A stretch of 64,000 nt of DNA. It comes from Planococcus citri (taxonomy: Eukaryota; Arthropoda; Insecta; Hemiptera; Pseudococcidae). The DNA lies in NCBI RefSeq assembly GCF_950023065.1, contig NC_088680.1:13194559-13258558 (forward strand). Reading direction: 5' to 3'. Below the pieces are notes generated by a model that saw only the letters and a list, made by a program, of their open reading frames with translations, did not search any database and was not told where the DNA came from. Positions 33,413 to 45,300 of the stretch are shown here, piece after piece; position 1 is the first letter of the stretch; each line of letters begins with the position of its first letter. Position numbers and translations under genes: made by a program.

Positions 33413-34968
33413 ATGCTTATAAATTCGCGAATATTCTTCATAGCTGTCGTTTTATTGCTTACTCGGTATTCTGTTGGTAAGTAGGTATTTTCGTGCTTAT
33501 ACTTTTTCAAGCCCTTTTTCGAGTATAAGTTCATCTGTTGAATCCAATATCAGTTTGCAGAAATTCAACAACACAACATGGCAAATTCAACTGTCGTACA
33601 ACGAATGATGAAAATACAACTGTAATTTGTGAATCATATTCAAATACAAATTCTACTCTTCCGATCGATGATATTCCTCACAACACCACCGTAAGTAGAC
33701 AAAAATTTCCTAAATAAATACCTACCATCATTTTTCATTCATTTCCAATATTAAATTTCATTAAGTACCTATTTATATTCAACAGTCACTAACAATCATC
33801 ACATCTGGAAACAGTTCATTCGTTATAAACAGAGTCGATATCTTCCATCATTTTAAAGAATTGCAAAATTTAAACCTTAATCTCCAACGAAGCATGCAGA
33901 TCACTCCAGAATTACTCGACTCGTCGCTGTTCGAATCTTTACAAAGAGAATTATTCGATGTACCCAACTTGAATAGTTTATCAGTCGAGTACGAAGAATT
34001 CAATCATAAAAATTATTCGTGGATGTTACCAGTAAATTTGACCAGATTATTTCTATCCAACGGAATTTTTGAGTTCGATCTTCGTAACTGTTCTCGTTTA
34101 GTTTCATTGCGATTAAATCGAAACAAGTTGAGTAAAATACCTTCGTTTCATCATCCTTTGCCTCCATTGAAAGTGTTGCATCTGAGGCTGAATCCTTTGA
34201 ACGAATTTACGCTGAACGATGTAGTAGGTTTCTTCGAATTGGAATACTACGCGATGGACACAGCCAACATTACGAACTGCGAATGTAAAAAATTAAAGCA
34301 GTGGATAATGAAATCGCAGTCGTGGAGAAATTTCACATTTGAAGGAGATTTAAATTGCAACGACAGCATCGGTAGGTAAAGAGAAATTACCTATTCCTAG
34401 ATTATTTTTCTATGCTTATATCTGTGTCAATTTATATTCAGATAGGTACTCTAACTGTACCTTCGATGAAATGCTGGAAACTGAAGACAACACGAGCTCT
34501 TTATACATTTCAAAAGCATTCGCATTAACAGGTGGGTTCACCGTAGCAATTGCTGCCGTATGCTTCCTAGTATGCTGTTGTTGCTTATGTATTATGACTT
34601 GCGCTGCGATTTCTAACTCATTTGGACAACAAGGATTCGGATTTTCTCCGTTCTCGCCATTTTCACCTTTTGGAATGGGAGGATTTGGATACGGTATGCC
34701 AGGAATGGGGTACGGTATGCCTGGAATGGGATACGGGATGCCAGGAATGGGATACGGGATGCCTGGGCCTGGAATAGGAATGGGTATGCCTGGGCCTGGA
34801 CCTGAACCTAGGTACAATGATCGTGGTGGCGAGAGAATAGAAGATAGAGATCCCGGTTGGGGTGGTCGAGGCGGTGACGATCGCTACACAGGTGAATTTG
34901 ATGCTCCAGATAATGCAGATAATGATGAAGTTTTCCAAGTAACAAGCTGCGATGCGAGTGTGTTATGA
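33413..34968 (+). CDS. Leucine-rich-repeat transmembrane protein 2, 437 aa, four exons, GMPGMGY-repeat tail
   Basis: Exons are 33413-33476, 33554-33690, 33786-34371 and 34442-34968. Phases fit and there are 438 codons with the stop. The signal peptide is INSRIFFIAVVLLLTRYSV. The ectodomain matches its neighbour block for block (LNSLSVEYEEFNHKNYSW, LTRLFLSNGIFEFDLRNC, LVSLRLNRNKLSKIPSF, LKVLHLRLNPLNEF) and has the same LRR-CT (NCECKKLKQW ... LNCNDS ... NCTF). Exon 4 differs completely: a transmembrane helix at ~290-317 runs into a cysteine cluster (LVCCCCLCIMTC, likely palmitoylated), then a Phe/Gly/Met/Pro-rich cytosolic segment with four GMPGMGY-type heptads (34692-34770) and an acidic Arg/Gly/Asp tail. 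Polyadenylation AATAAA at 35290-35295. Role unknown; the shape suggests a cell-surface receptor or adhesion protein. Confidence 0.85.
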
Positions 34969-35179
34969 AGACGTATTGATTTTACCTTGAAATTTATTTA
35001 ATATTGAAGGTTGGAGGATAAGCGACAGAGTCGGAGAATATTTTTGTAGGATGTTCAAGTTGAAACAGCACCTCCTTGTCACAAGTATACCTAAGACAAA
35101 TTAGAGTGCATACGGTAAATTTTAGTTCGGCAATTTTTACTTTCTGTTCGATTGTAGGTAATTGGTCGAGTCTGTAAGA

Positions 35180-35370
35180 ATTTGGAATTTAGATCTATGC
35201 AGGCCGGAGGGGAATTGTTGTTTCTCTGTTAGCGTTTAAGCGTTGTAAAAATGTAATCATCATTCTCATTCATGTGGTTTGTCTGTGCAAATAAAGTTAT
35301 TATCCCTAGGATTATTAGTATTATATTCTTTCTTTATACGTTGTTAATTTGCAAGAGCTTACCGGTATAT
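35180..35370 (+). repeat. 3'-UTR/polyadenylation module, copy 1 (belongs to LRR gene 2)
   Basis: Contains TTTAAGCGTTGTAAAAATG, GTCTGTGCAAATAAAGTTAT, TATCCCTAGGATTATTAGT and GTTGTTAATTTGCAAGAGCTTACC, with AATAAA at 35290. The same words in the same order recur at 47110-47360 and 59875-60125, far from any LRR exon. Confidence 0.8.
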
Positions 35371-35379
35371 TTTAGCCAC

Positions 35380-36720
35380 CCAACATGATAAATTTTTTTA
35401 AATTTTCGAAATTTTAGTTTTTTTTAATTTTCAAAATTTTTTATAATTTTGGTAAATTAGGTACTGGTAGTTTTGGTAAATTACTCGTGCCTTTGGTAAA
35501 TTACTGGTACTTCTGAAGATGTCAACTAAATTTGGTTATTGTGACACTTTTCTGATTGCACAAAAAACAAACCCTTCAAATTTGTTCTGAAAAAGTTGTA
35601 AAAAAAAAAATGAAAAAAATTTTTAAATGAGAAAAATTGAAAAACCATAAAGGCAAAAAATAATGAGGTTCATTTTGTTCAAAAATGAAATAAGTGGACA
35701 AACAGGTTGGGAAAAGAACGCGGTTGGGAAAAGATATGAATTTTCTTTTCATAGTTTTCAAAATTTTAGTTTTCAAAGTTTTCAAATTTTTTCATAATTT
35801 TGGTTAGTGATGGCAACGATAGGTAGTTTTTACTATCGATAGTTTTTTCGAGTGAAAATTTCAGTAGTTTTTTACTATTGATAATTTTTTTGGTAGTAAC
35901 AAAAACTAGTTTTTTCGATAGTTTTTCAATTTTCATTAAAAACTGATAGTGGATGTGATTTCACGAATTTGGAGGTTTATTATTAGGTTTTTTGTCTAAA
36001 AAAATCGAGGGACATCATAAAAATATATTGCTTCAGCTTTTGAGAGAAAAAAATAGAAACAACACTTTTTTTTATTGAAAAAATAAATAATAGACATCAT
36101 TTTTTTTACAAAGATTTGGCTGAAAATTCAATAAAACATTGGATTTTCGATAGTTCGATAGTTCCAAAAACTAAGTTTTTTTGATACTTTAAAAAAAAAC
36201 TATTGTACAAACTATCGATAGTTAAAAAAAACTATCGATTCGAACTATCGCCAATTTTGGTAAATTACTGACAGTTTTGGTAAATTAGGTGTACCTTTGG
36301 TACTTTTGAAAATATCATATACCAGAATTAATACATTTTCCAATATGTCAACTAATTTTGGTTATTGTGACTCTTTTCTGATTTCACAAGAAACGAATCC
36401 TTCAAATTTGTTTCGCACACGTTGAAAAAAAAATGAAACCCATAAAACCAACGTTTTGGTAAAATACGATTGATAAAAAAGCCCTGTCTGAAGAAGCTAG
36501 CTCTATGGCACACTAGCGCCCTCTTCAGGAGTGCCCTGTCCGAATGGAATGCCACGTTCACAGTTACCTACCATGGTGGACGCGTGTTGATTTTTGATAG
36601 GCTCAGAGGGTGACTATTTTTAATGGAAATGAATGAAGAGCCAATCAGAAATGGGATTTTAGTCACATGACATGAAATTCTTTCGAACTTCGAAGCGTTG
36701 TGCTTTGAACCTAATCATTG
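35380..36720. repeat. Dispersed module, copy 1 (interrupted by an hAT-type insertion)
   Basis: Diagnostic words: GGTTATTGTGACACTTTTCTG, 'aaaccaacgttttggtaaa', CACACTAGCGCCCTCTTCAG, 'aatggaatgccacgttca', 'ccatggtggacgcgt' and CATGACATGAAATTCTTTC. The same series occurs at 49480-50330 and 60480-62480. Each copy lies downstream of a copy of the LRR2 3'-UTR module. Non-coding. Confidence 0.7.
35805..36252. mobile_element. 448-bp hAT-like MITE with 8-9-bp target duplication
   Basis: The element starts TAGTGATGGCAACGATAG and ends CGAACTATCGCC. Between them lie many CTATCGATAG words and 'actatcgatagtttttt' arms on both strands. AATTTTGGT stands immediately outside both ends (35796-35804 and 36253-36261), while the other copies of the host module have a single 'aattttggtaaatta' at this place. 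An 8-9-bp duplication and a TAGTGATGGC end are hAT-like (inference). No transposase. Confidence 0.75.
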
Positions 36721-37402
36721 TGCTATGCGAAGTTTTTCAAGATTTGTGATTTGTTTGTGTTGTGTATGTTTAAAATTCAAATTTGATTTGTGGTGGTAAT
36801 TTTATGAGCTCTGCTCTAAGTGATTCGCCTTCGCGTTGTGTTTGAAATTTGAATTCGATCTGTAATGACAGTTTTGTGAGCTACAAACGATTCACGTTGT
36901 TTGGAATTCGAATTTGATCTGTAGTAATAGTTTTGTGTTCACTTTTCATACCTAGGTAGGCTGTGCGTAGTAATAAAAACACTATTCCCTCTCCTTTTTT
37001 AAAAAAAAAGCTATTCGATTCAGCTTCAAGCAGTGATTCGCGATGTGCATTTGAAATTCGAATTCGAGTTGGAGTTGTTAAGTTGTGCACTCAGCACTGG
37101 TAATAGTTGATATGTGTTGATTTGTAGAAATAAATAATTACTTCTATCTTTTCTTTTCAACTTTTTATTATCGAAACATTTCAAACATCAAGTGATGACC
37201 ACGTGTGCTTGAAAAGCTTCGGTAATGAATAGTTGAAAAGAAAATATGGAAGTACTTATTTCCATAGGTATTATTAGCTACAATAAAAGTATAGTAAAGC
37301 TGTCTCAGTTTGACTTATAATAACATTTACTAGAAGTATAATAAGACTTACTATAAATATAGTAGATTCAATTTACCATATAGCAGTTTGGTTACCATAA
37401 TT

Positions 37403-37662
37403 GAAGAGCTCTATTCCAAAGTGGGTTAAGTCATTTTTTCCTCCAAAAAATGCGTTTAAAGTTTTTGATGCTGAAATTTGTTCTGTTTCTAAAGGTCGGT
37501 GCACCTTTCCTTTCTTTGGGTTTGGACGTAGAACAATTATTACTTGTAGAAAAATTTACTTTGAAAAATCGATCACTTAACCCACTTTTGAAGTGAAAAG
37601 CTCCGTAAAACGTGCCTTTTTTTGAAATGACTTAGGTAACCCACTTTGGAATAGAGCTCTTC
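37403..37662. mobile_element. 260-bp MITE with GAAGAGCTCTATTCCAAAGT ends
   Basis: GAAGAGCTCTATTCCAAAGT, GGGTTAAGTCATTTT at 37403 is mirrored by 'aatgacttaggtaacccact', TTGGAATAGAGCTCTTC ending at 37662. The central ~190 bp are single-copy. No ORF. Confidence 0.75.
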
Positions 37663-37977
37663 ATTTATAGTAAGTTTTGTTATTATAATTACCTGATAGT
37701 AACTTTTACTATAATAGCCCAGTCAAAGTACGATTTGACCCGGACATAATTTGGATCAAAGGTTTTTTTTTTGCGAATATTGTCTAGGATGGTGTAGTGA
37801 ACAACATACTAAAAGCCCCGGCCCCTACCCCCAGAGCTAATCCCCCCACAGTGGATCAAAGCCCCCCAAAATCAGTTTTTTTTGTCAAAAAATTCTGAAA
37901 TGTCAACTTTTGAGTGAAATGAGCACTGATCATTTAATCTACTCTCAAATACCTATATCAAATGAGCTATCAACCAA

Positions 37978-38632
37978 CCTCAAAATGATGTGATTTTAAT
38001 AAGTTCACAATTCACATTTCATGACTTTGGGACTTGGAACCTGTTCTAATCGATCAAATAAAGTCAAACTTGGGGAATGAGATTCTTTTGGGATCTAAAG
38101 TCGACCCCTAGAGTGGGGAGGGTCAAATTTGAAAATTACGGAAGGGTCATTTTTTTGAAGGGGCATAATATGGTCCCAAAGGAATGAAAATGGTCCAAAA
38201 TCATATCATTGGTCAGTACTCCCATTGTGATCAACATAATATCCAAATTTCAGCTTCCCAGATCATCCCCACCCCATTTAAAGAGGAATTAAGATGGAAA
38301 ACCCTTCATTTTACCCCTATTTTCGGTTTTTCCTCCTTAAAAGAAGTGGGGGTGATCTAGAAATCTGATATTTGGATATGTTGATCACAATGGGAGTACT
38401 GACCAATGATATGATTTTGGATCATTTTCATTCATTTGGGACCATATTATGCCCCTTCAAAAAAATGACCCTTCTGTAATTTTCAAATTTGACCCTCCCC
38501 ACTCTAGGGGTCGACTTTAGATCCCAAAAGAATCTCATTCCCCAAGTTTGACTTTATTTGATCGATTAGAACAGGTTCCAAGTCCCAAAGTCATGGAATG
38601 TAAATTTATTAAAATCACATCACTTTGAGGGG
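37978..38632. repeat. Long hairpin, ~300-bp arms, small loop
   Basis: The left arm (37978-~38310) and right arm (~38335-38632) are nearly identical inverts; for example 'ggtcagtactcccattgtga' against TCACAATGGGAGTACTGACC, and GGGGTCGACTTTAGATCCCA against 'tgggatctaaagtcgacccc'. The loop is about 20-30 nt. Transcription from either side would give an extended double-stranded RNA. Confidence 0.85.
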
Positions 38633-38732
38633 TGGTAGCGCCACCCCCCCACAGTGGTCCCAAATGAAGAAGTAGCGGTCAAAATTCAAAAAATCCTCAG
38701 ATTGAACAAGTCTCAAAAGTTGATTACAAATG

Positions 38733-39523
38733 GGGGGAAGGCGCCTAAAAGTGCGCAGTCTCCTAATAGTGCGCAGTGCCATATCTCGCGATTGGCGCCA
38801 CTGAAAAATTCGTTAGTTGGCTCATTTGAAAGAGCGTGTCGTGACGATCATTTTGATGTATCATACATGCCATTTGGCTAAATTTTACGCGTGCAAAGTC
38901 AAAAAGTGTGAATTTTTGATTTCTGATATAATTTTTTTTTGTGAAAAGTTGAAAATTTGTTTTCATCTCGTCGGTTTGCGAAAATTTATGAGTCAGGTTA
39001 TATTATATCATTTTGTTGGGAATTTTATCCTCTTTAATATGGTTGTAAGAGTTTGAAAATTCATCTTTTCGTTTTCTTGGGAATAATTTTTAAACAAAGA
39101 GAGGATATTTCTGAACTATGGGTTCCCAAGTAAAAGGCTAAAGGGTGTTAGTTTTCAGTGAAGAAACATTCCTAAGAGTGAAAGAATACTTGAACAATGG
39201 GCTTTCTTTGCAGAAATGAGCTCATATGTACATAACCCCTACTCATTGTAAAACATATTTTTGCAATTTTTGTCAAGTGCTCAATTTTTTATATCTGTTC
39301 TCAGTGTTCAAAGGCGCACATGGCTCCTAAAAGTGCGCATTTGACATTTTTTACTCAAGGTAGGATTTCTCAGTCAGTTTTCAATGAAAAATTTTGAAAC
39401 TCTGGGATTATGTAGCTGAATGATAGAGCTACAACATATCCAAAAATCACGATCCTAGGTGACTTTGTGGCGGAATGACAGCGATTTTGGTACTAGGTGC
39501 GCACTAATAAGGCGCCTTCCCCC
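38733..39523. mobile_element. 791-bp inverted-repeat element nested in the composite element
   Basis: GGGGGAAGGCGCCTAAAAGT, GCGCA at 38733 is mirrored by TGCGCACTAATAAGGCGCCT, TCCCCC ending at 39523. Internal repeats of 'cctaaaagtgcgca' occur near 38757 and 39328. It interrupts a sentence that otherwise runs 'gtagcggtc...' to 'gtagcggtttt'. No ORF. Confidence 0.7.
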
Positions 39524-40059
39524 TATGTAGCGGTTTTCTACATTATATTCCACGATTTCCACGTCCCTTTTTGTGATTTCAAACACTTTTCCATAATTTT
39601 TCTTGCCTACAGAAATGAATGAATTGAGGTACCTCCAAATAGCCAAAAAAAACTACTAACTTCAAAATGCTGTAAAACATATCAATTTTAATTTTTTTCA
39701 AAACTTTATGCGTTTGTATCAAAATATGGACATTTTTGAATATAAAAATCGTTGATTCCATTTTTTCAAAAATATTTTAGTTTCTACCATGCTTATCACA
39801 AAAAAACTCATTTTTTTGCCATTTTTGGGGTAAAAGTTCTTCTTAAAAAAAACCAAGCTAGATCAGCGGGAAATATCACATCCCTGGGGTACTATGGCAT
39901 GTAAAGAAAAACATCCTTGAAAAATTTCCTGCCCCAACCTGCCCCATTTGAAAAAATTGCTATGTAAAGTTGCATAAATGCTGTTTTTCTTATTTTTTTA
40001 AAAATCATTTTCAAGTAAAAAATTACTACGGGAATATGAATACTAAAATTGACTTAAGT

Positions 40060-40560
40060 GACCCAAAAAAAACATATTTCAATACCATCATGAATTTTTC
40101 AAAATTTCATGTTTTGGACCACCCCCTCCCCCCTTTGTGGGCTCGTTTTGAGGTTAGGGGTAAAATAAATGCCAAAATCCACTTCAGCAACATAAAAACC
40201 CCCATATCCTATAGCGATCTAAAAAAATACATTACTTCGATGCCCACCTCGAATTAATCGAAATTTCATGTTTTGCACTGCCCCCTCCCCCTTGAGGGTT
40301 CATTTTGAGGTTAGGGGTAAAATAAATGCTAAAATCGACTTCAGCGACCTAAAAAACCCCCATATCCAAAATTTTACGAATTTTGCTCCGAAATTCGATT
40401 TTGCACAACCCCTGCCCCCTTTTGAGGGCTCATTTTGAGGTTAGGGGTAAAATAAAGGCCAAAATCGACTTCAGTGACCAAAAAAACCCCCATATCCGAA
40501 ATTTTACCGATTTTGCTTTAAAATTTGATTTTTGGCCGCTACTTCTTCATTTCGGACCAC
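40060..40560. repeat. Three to four tandem ~120-bp units inside the composite element
   Basis: Each unit reads 'ccccctcccccttgagggctcattttgaggttaggggtaaaataaa' in broken form, then 'gccaaaatcgacttcagtgacc', 'aaaaaacccccatatcc', 'gaattttgc'. Units start near 40120, 40275, 40410 and (truncated) 40555. Non-coding. Confidence 0.65.
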
Positions 40561-40613
40561 TGTGCCCCCCTTGGGGCTAGGGAGTTGGTTGATAGCTCAT
40601 TTGATAGGTACAT

Positions 40614-41219
40614 TGTAATACAATCTCACAGATATTATGTGCTTGGGTGAATAGATTTAACTTATCCACTTGGGGGTGAAGACAGGAAATACCACTTAGA
40701 CGGAATAAATATACCACTACCCTACGTGGACTTACCTGTTATGCTCGGATTAGCTCAGGATACACGATATAAATGAAAGAGAATATTGCAGATATGACGT
40801 CAATAAACATGATGTTACGAATAAGAAGGTATTTATTAAAGGTAATTAACATGAAAACTCCCTTGAAGGGTATATTAACACCAAATACTCCCACGATGGG
40901 GTATATTAAACATTAACCGAACTCCCACGATGGGGTATATTAACAACACTCCCGCGAACGGGTAAATTAACTCATTAAAATATAATGAAGAATGGTAATT
41001 AAACCGAAGGCGGATGACGAGCTGTCCTTTGTCCTCTTGATCAGGGAGAACGAGCTTGGAGCTACACGTTGGTGTCTCTCCTAGCTATAAGAACGAACTG
41101 GCAATGTTCCCTGTCGCGTAGCTCGGACGGAGCTCCGCTTACGAGGACGGACGCAGTGTTACCACAGTAGTAGACCCTAATTGTACGTTGACACCAGGTT
41201 GGCCATATGCACTATCACA
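40614..41219. mobile_element. Solo LTR, 606 bp, TGT...ACA ends, 4-bp target duplication
   Basis: The insert begins TGTAATACAATC and ends GCACTATCACA, with ACAT directly repeated outside (40610-40613 and 41220-41223). It splits the right inverted repeat of the composite element: the uninterrupted left copy reads through 'ctctcaaatacctatatcaaatgag' at that site. Inside, about four units of 'ctcccacgatggggtatattaa' lie at 40855-40975, followed by a GC-richer part. Ends and duplication fit a gypsy-type solo LTR; orientation is undecided and no internal region or second LTR is present. Confidence 0.85.
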
Positions 41220-42390
41220 ACATATTTGAGAGTAGATTAAATGATCAGTGCTCATTTTACTCAAAAGTTGACATTTTAGAATTTTTTGACAAAAAACTGA
41301 TTTTGGGGGGCTTTGATCCACTGTGGGAGGATTAGCTTTGGGGGTAGGGGCGGGGGCTTTTAGTATGTTGTTTACCACACCATCCTAGACAATATTCGAA
41401 AAAAAAAAAACGTTGATCCCAATTATGTCTGGGTTATAATCACCCATTTTTTTCTGCTATTTGACTGGGCTATAAGTCAAAACTGGGACAGCTTTACGTA
41501 CTACACTTTTATATTAGTTATGTACTTTTTACTATACAAATTTTTCTCAGTGCACATGTGTGAATTTTTTTCCAATTGATCGTTGAGGAGTAATTCCTCT
41601 GCGAGATACCAAGGGAGGCGTTTTTCTTGAAAAAAGAAATGGTTTTGATTTTGAAATATGGGGCGGATCGACTGGTGATGTCAGATTTCCGCAAAACTGC
41701 CATGAACGTGGTATTTGGATGCAGAAAAGGACCAGGGCCGCATTGAATCAATTCATTGATGACTTTTATGATAAATTTTTTGAATTCCTTGAAGAATAAC
41801 GTAACATTTTCGAGAAGACTATTTTTTTAAAATTCAAGTTCATCGCTGTACTGAAAAAAGACGAAAAAATTAACAACTTCGGCAAAAAGTTTTACACCTC
41901 GAGGGGTTTTGGGTCAATTTGAACGAGACGAAAGTCTAAGTGATGTACTTACACTTGTACCTGGATGTAGAATCAAGCCCCATTCGTGCTCAAGCAATTT
42001 CAATAGAAATTTTGGCGATTGCTGAGTGCAGAAAGGGTCTAGCATAATTCCCATTTGTATAGGCAGCAACAGCGCCGGTGCACGTGAATATTTTTTTTCG
42101 AAACTGTACTAAAAATTGTGTCTTAGGGTTCTCTTTCAATGACCTAGTAAGCGTGTTTGCGAAAATTTTTTGATTTTTGAATAAATCAGTTTTTTGTTAT
42201 TCCTAAAAACTGCGAAAACGGACTTACGCGCGGTTAGCCCCTTTCTGTTTTCACCGACTCAATTTCGGTTATGGGTTTACGGTTTCGATTACAGTGTTTG
42301 CCTCATTTTAGCAGTTGAAAATCATTTCGGGTAAAAATTACAAGTACCTACTTATAGTGTGTTTGTTTTTGGTTGTTCACAGATTCAAAA

Positions 42391-45300
42391 ATGACGCAGC
42401 AAAGGCGGTATGGATGCCCTTGGGGAAAGTGCTCGTGCGCCGCAAAGGCCGAGCGCACTGAGTGCATGTGCGTAAGGTGCCCGTTCATCACCTACGCAAT
42501 CGCGTTTTTGGAACAACACAAGAAAGAACAGGGTATCGAGGATGGGAAGTTCTCGCACCGGAAACGAAAGGGCAAAGGGAACGCGCACCTCCACCTGTGT
42601 CGCCGAGTTAGTCAAAAGACGAGGGTCAAAAAAATGCTGAAGTATGTATCTACTTACTTATTGGTGTAGTTTAGTAGGTAAAATGAGTATAGGTTAAAAC
42701 CATTCAATTTTCGTTGCAAAACAATACCCACCAAAACAGCACTGCTCGGATAATTAAAAAAGCTCAAAATGGAATAAGCTATTTTGCAACTTTTTGATTT
42801 AAAAAAAAAGCAAGGCTCTCTAACAACTTCGGACAACAAATGTGAGGATTTTTGCAATTTCTGGCAAAAAACGAGCTTTTGAAAATTTCAACGAAAGCAA
42901 TTTCTAGCAATAAAAAAGGCCACATTTGTGCAATTTTTAGAAAAACGTGAGATTTTTCAGAATTTTTTTTAAAAAAAACAGTTTTTTGAAGCAATTTTTG
43001 CCAGAAAACGAGACTCGAATTGAATTGAAACCTAAAACTGCAAATAATAAGATCTGAATGCGATTTAAACGTTTTTTTTGCTCCCCTGAAAAATTTACGT
43101 GGCATTTAAGCCAGACCATCGATATCTATATACAGTCGAATGACTGATGAGACAAAGTAGGGGAGAGGGAGTATATTTTGGACACTTTTCTTTGATTTGA
43201 AATTGCAAGCGATAGGAAACGCCTAGAAAGGTGGGGTTAGTCTCATTTGAAAGAGGATCTCAATGCGCACATTTTGACTTACTAGAAACATTTTCAAGTT
43301 GCAAACTGAACAAACCATTGGACTTTGAAAAAACACCTTTTTGGGTGGATGTGTTGGACAGCAGTGTGATGTTTTGGACAGGATAGGTGGATGTTTTGGA
43401 CATGCTGAGAAAAGACGTTTTTTTGAACGTTTATTTTTGGAAATCCCAAGTTTCAATCCATTAGAAATCAGTTGTCAGTATCTGTCCACAATTTCACACA
43501 ATTTCAGTAGACTCGGATTGTTTTTGATATTAGTGAGGCAATGTTGAAGAGTCGTCTTTTTTATGCCATATTTTTCAGCCAGTGCTGTGTCGTGTGAGTC
43601 TAAATAATTGCCTTAATTTATTAGGGTAGGCTAGATCTACGACATAATTTTCTATGAACTGGGCTTAAGTGATAAGAGTGGGGAAAAGTTGAACTACCGA
43701 ACGTTAGGTAAGACCTACCTAACGTATTAGGTATCAATAGTAATTTGATGTTCAAAGTGTGTAGATTAATTTTTTCCGTTTTGTTACGCGATCGCGTGTT
43801 AATTAATCATTTTCTCTCTTTTCTTTTTAATAAAATGTTTTGAGTATGTTAATAAAATGACATAATTTCGTAATTGAATTTATTTTGAATTATCGATCAT
43901 GATTTTGCGAGTTATTTTGAATGAATCGAATCAATTAACGACGGAAGAGTAAACCTGAGTCACGAGAGCCAGTAATGGCGGTGCTGAGGCACATGCCTAG
44001 GTAATGATGTGAATTTAGGTAGAATTTTCCAATGTAGGGCTCCAATATAGTCATGGTAATTGACTTCGTCTTAGTTTTTCGAAATTAAATTGTAAAGGAA
44101 TTGTCAGGAATTTTTAAAACTAGGAATTAATTATATCAGGTATGATATTCATATAGTCCTTAGAAATTTATATAATCGAGTAAAACGATTCAATTTTTAA
44201 TGTGTCTAACATGTTGGTAACTATTCTTCTTGAATAATCTGATATATCAAATAAGTAACTATCACCTAAAAGAGGTTACAATCTCACATGTTTCTTTTGG
44301 TCTTTGATAGGTATTTATATTTACCTATTTGTACATAGTCCCTTCTTACTAACCTTTTTCGATCTTAGAAAATAAATTACTCTCGATTAATTACATTTTA
44401 ATTATCTGTGGTATAGGCAGGTTCCTTTATGTAACTTTTCCTGTATAAAATACCCACTTATCCTATTTGTATTTTCTATCTAAAATCCAGTACCTACCTA
44501 TTTTGACACGCCAAGCTTCCCCAAAAAGAATTTCCTTATAAATTTATTTAAACCTATATGACAGCTGGCATGCTCGAATCGACATATTTTCAGGATGCAA
44601 CTTCAAATCGTTCTTGATTAGCATTTATCATTCCAGACTCATTAGAAGTCTTTCCCGGATTTGTCGTATAAAACTGAGGCATTCTTACACCCAAACATAA
44701 CAAATTAACACGAATTTATCGCAGTGTCCAAAACATCCCCACTAGGTATGCCATTTCTACTTAAACTGGCTGTGGGAAAAAAGTATCAGCTTTTCACAAA
44801 AAGGTAATTAGTGATAATTGACGAGAAGGAATGAGAGATTTCATTTTACTTGGTCTCTTGACGAAATTCCTCACGGTTATTTTTCAGGAGCTCAAAATGT
44901 GAGACGAAATTTTTTTCCAAAAACAGCACTTCAAAACAAAAGCTGAAATATTTTTATCACACGAGTTGGTATCCGGTAAATGTTATCAAATATCAGTTGT
45001 GGTACGACATTGCCACATAATAGTGAAAACCCTGTAAAAAAAAAACCAAACCAACTCGTCAAACCAGCAACTGTCCAAAACATCCTCCCTCTCCCCTAAT
45101 AAGTGCTTTCGAAAGCTCAATTCTTCCTCTTTCCAGTAGTGTAATTACTTTTTTTAGTATTTGATGAGGTTATCGCGACGAAAAATTCATTTCCAGTAAC
45201 GCATGTGGAAAAAACACATTTCAAAAATATTCGTACACATCCAAAAATGATTTTAAAAAAAGGGGCTTTAAACCCCGGCTTCCCAACGGATTTACACTGG

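Larger units (their letters stand above)
37717..41470. mobile_element. Composite 3.75-kb inverted-repeat element with ~230-bp ends
   Basis: The left end GCCCAGTCAAA, preceded by TA (37715-37716), is mirrored by TTTGACTGGGC followed by TA (41471-41472). Homology continues inward for about 230 bp: 'ttgtctaggatggtgt', 'caacatactaaaagcccc', 'cagtggatcaaagcccccc', 'aatgagcactgatcattta' and their inverts at 41215-41400. Flanking words outside (37283-37325 and 41478-41515, 'aaagctgtc.cagttt.gactta') are also mirrored, so an older outer element may exist. It contains a long hairpin, a smaller inverted-repeat element, short tandem repeats and a solo LTR, each listed separately. No transposase. Confidence 0.75.

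Noticed and set aside
34416..34938. Minus-strand Pro/Ile/Gly-repeat ORFs
   Set aside because: Antisense of the GMPGMGY-coding exon of LRR gene 2, which has signal peptide, splice phases and a paralogue.
42385..42615. Minus-strand ORF over zinc-finger gene A exon 1
   Set aside because: Antisense shadow; the conserved paralogue supports the plus strand.
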